This document shows, piece by piece, positions 28,863 to 28,962 of a stretch of 28,962 nt of DNA (position 1 is the stretch's first letter; each line of letters opens with the position of its first letter). Position numbers and translations under genes: made by a program. The DNA is from a virus: the IMG/VR virus record IMGVR_UViG_3300047157_000029, positions 1 through 28,962 of that record. One strand, 5' to 3'. The notes below the pieces were generated by a model. The model ran no database searches, was not told the DNA's origin, and saw nothing but the letters and a program-made list of their open reading frames with translations.

Positions 28863-28962
28863 TTATGCGGTTCTCTGATAAAGAGTGTATGTCTTAATTA
28901 CTGAACTTCCTGAGTCAATAGTTGTTCCGACATAGTTACCCACATAGTCACCTGTAAATTCT
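28863..28962 (-). CDS. C-terminal end of a structural protein (cut by window edge)
   Basis: The last 32 codons of a gene entering from the right are open and end in TAA at 28865-28863. The peptide EFTGDYVGNYVGTTIDSGSS continues VIKTYTLYQRTA. The Tyr-Val/Thr-Gly repeat pattern (G-D-Y-V-G-N-Y-V-G) followed by E/K-T-Y-T-L-Y-x-R-T-A is a common ending of marine T4-like virion proteins associated with fibres. The rest of the protein, and so its identity, lies outside the window. Confidence 0.65.
   Translation of the reverse strand, partial: EFTGDYVGNYVGTTIDSGSSVIKTYTLYQRTA

Noticed and set aside
1-28962. tRNA genes, CRISPR arrays, insertion sequences, integrase or attachment sites
   Set aside because: No cloverleaf-like region, spaced direct repeats or transposase/integrase motifs were seen; the gaps between genes are short and are explained by promoters and terminators.

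Overview
The window is a stretch of a strictly lytic, T4-like marine myovirus genome, AT-rich and tightly packed. The order of the head and tail genes, the UvsW/UvsY recombination pair, a gp55-type late sigma factor, a radical-SAM protein, 2-oxoglutarate/Fe(II) oxygenase-like proteins and a long repetitive fibre together resemble T4-like phages of open-ocean bacteria (cyanophage or SAR11-phage relatives). The host cannot be fixed from the sequence. I see no tRNA, IS element, integrase or CRISPR array. Almost everything lies on the minus strand and is read right to left; one methyltransferase is on plus.

Right part (28962 to 21274): the end of a structural protein, a charged coiled-coil protein, a GT-A-type glycosyltransferase, an oxygenase-like protein, a small BppU-like structural protein and a giant repetitive fibre. 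The fibre is split at about 25855 by an apparent extra base. Its interior holds a domain that looks like a copper-binding cupredoxin.

Centre (21258 to 9286): the T4 morphogenesis cluster in canonical order: 13, 14, 15, 16, 17, 18, 19, 20, 67, a gp68-position gene, 21, 22, 23. It ends in a strong UUCG-loop terminator. Gene 23 is broken in this sequence, and removing two single bases restores one 440-residue capsid protein.

Left part (9219 to 1): a plus-strand D12-class adenine methyltransferase sits back to back with small early genes that have consensus sigma70 promoters. Then come a SleB-type lysin, two tiny genes, a second tail-tube-like protein, and the uvsY-uvsW-radical SAM-(Sm-like)-oxygenase-cytidylyltransferase-gp55 operon. 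This runs into a membrane protein cut by the window edge.

Two regulatory classes are visible. Early promoters have TTGACA, a 17 or 18 base spacer and TATAAT or a close match. Late promoters are TATAAATA boxes, the class read by the gp55 encoded here. Gp55 has its own early promoter inside the preceding gene, so an early-made sigma factor can switch on the capsid, tail, lysin and fibre genes. At least four genes have the promoter so close to the ATG that their mRNAs should be leaderless. GATC is almost absent from the window, although the phage encodes a Dam-like enzyme with a C-terminal sliding-clamp-type tail.
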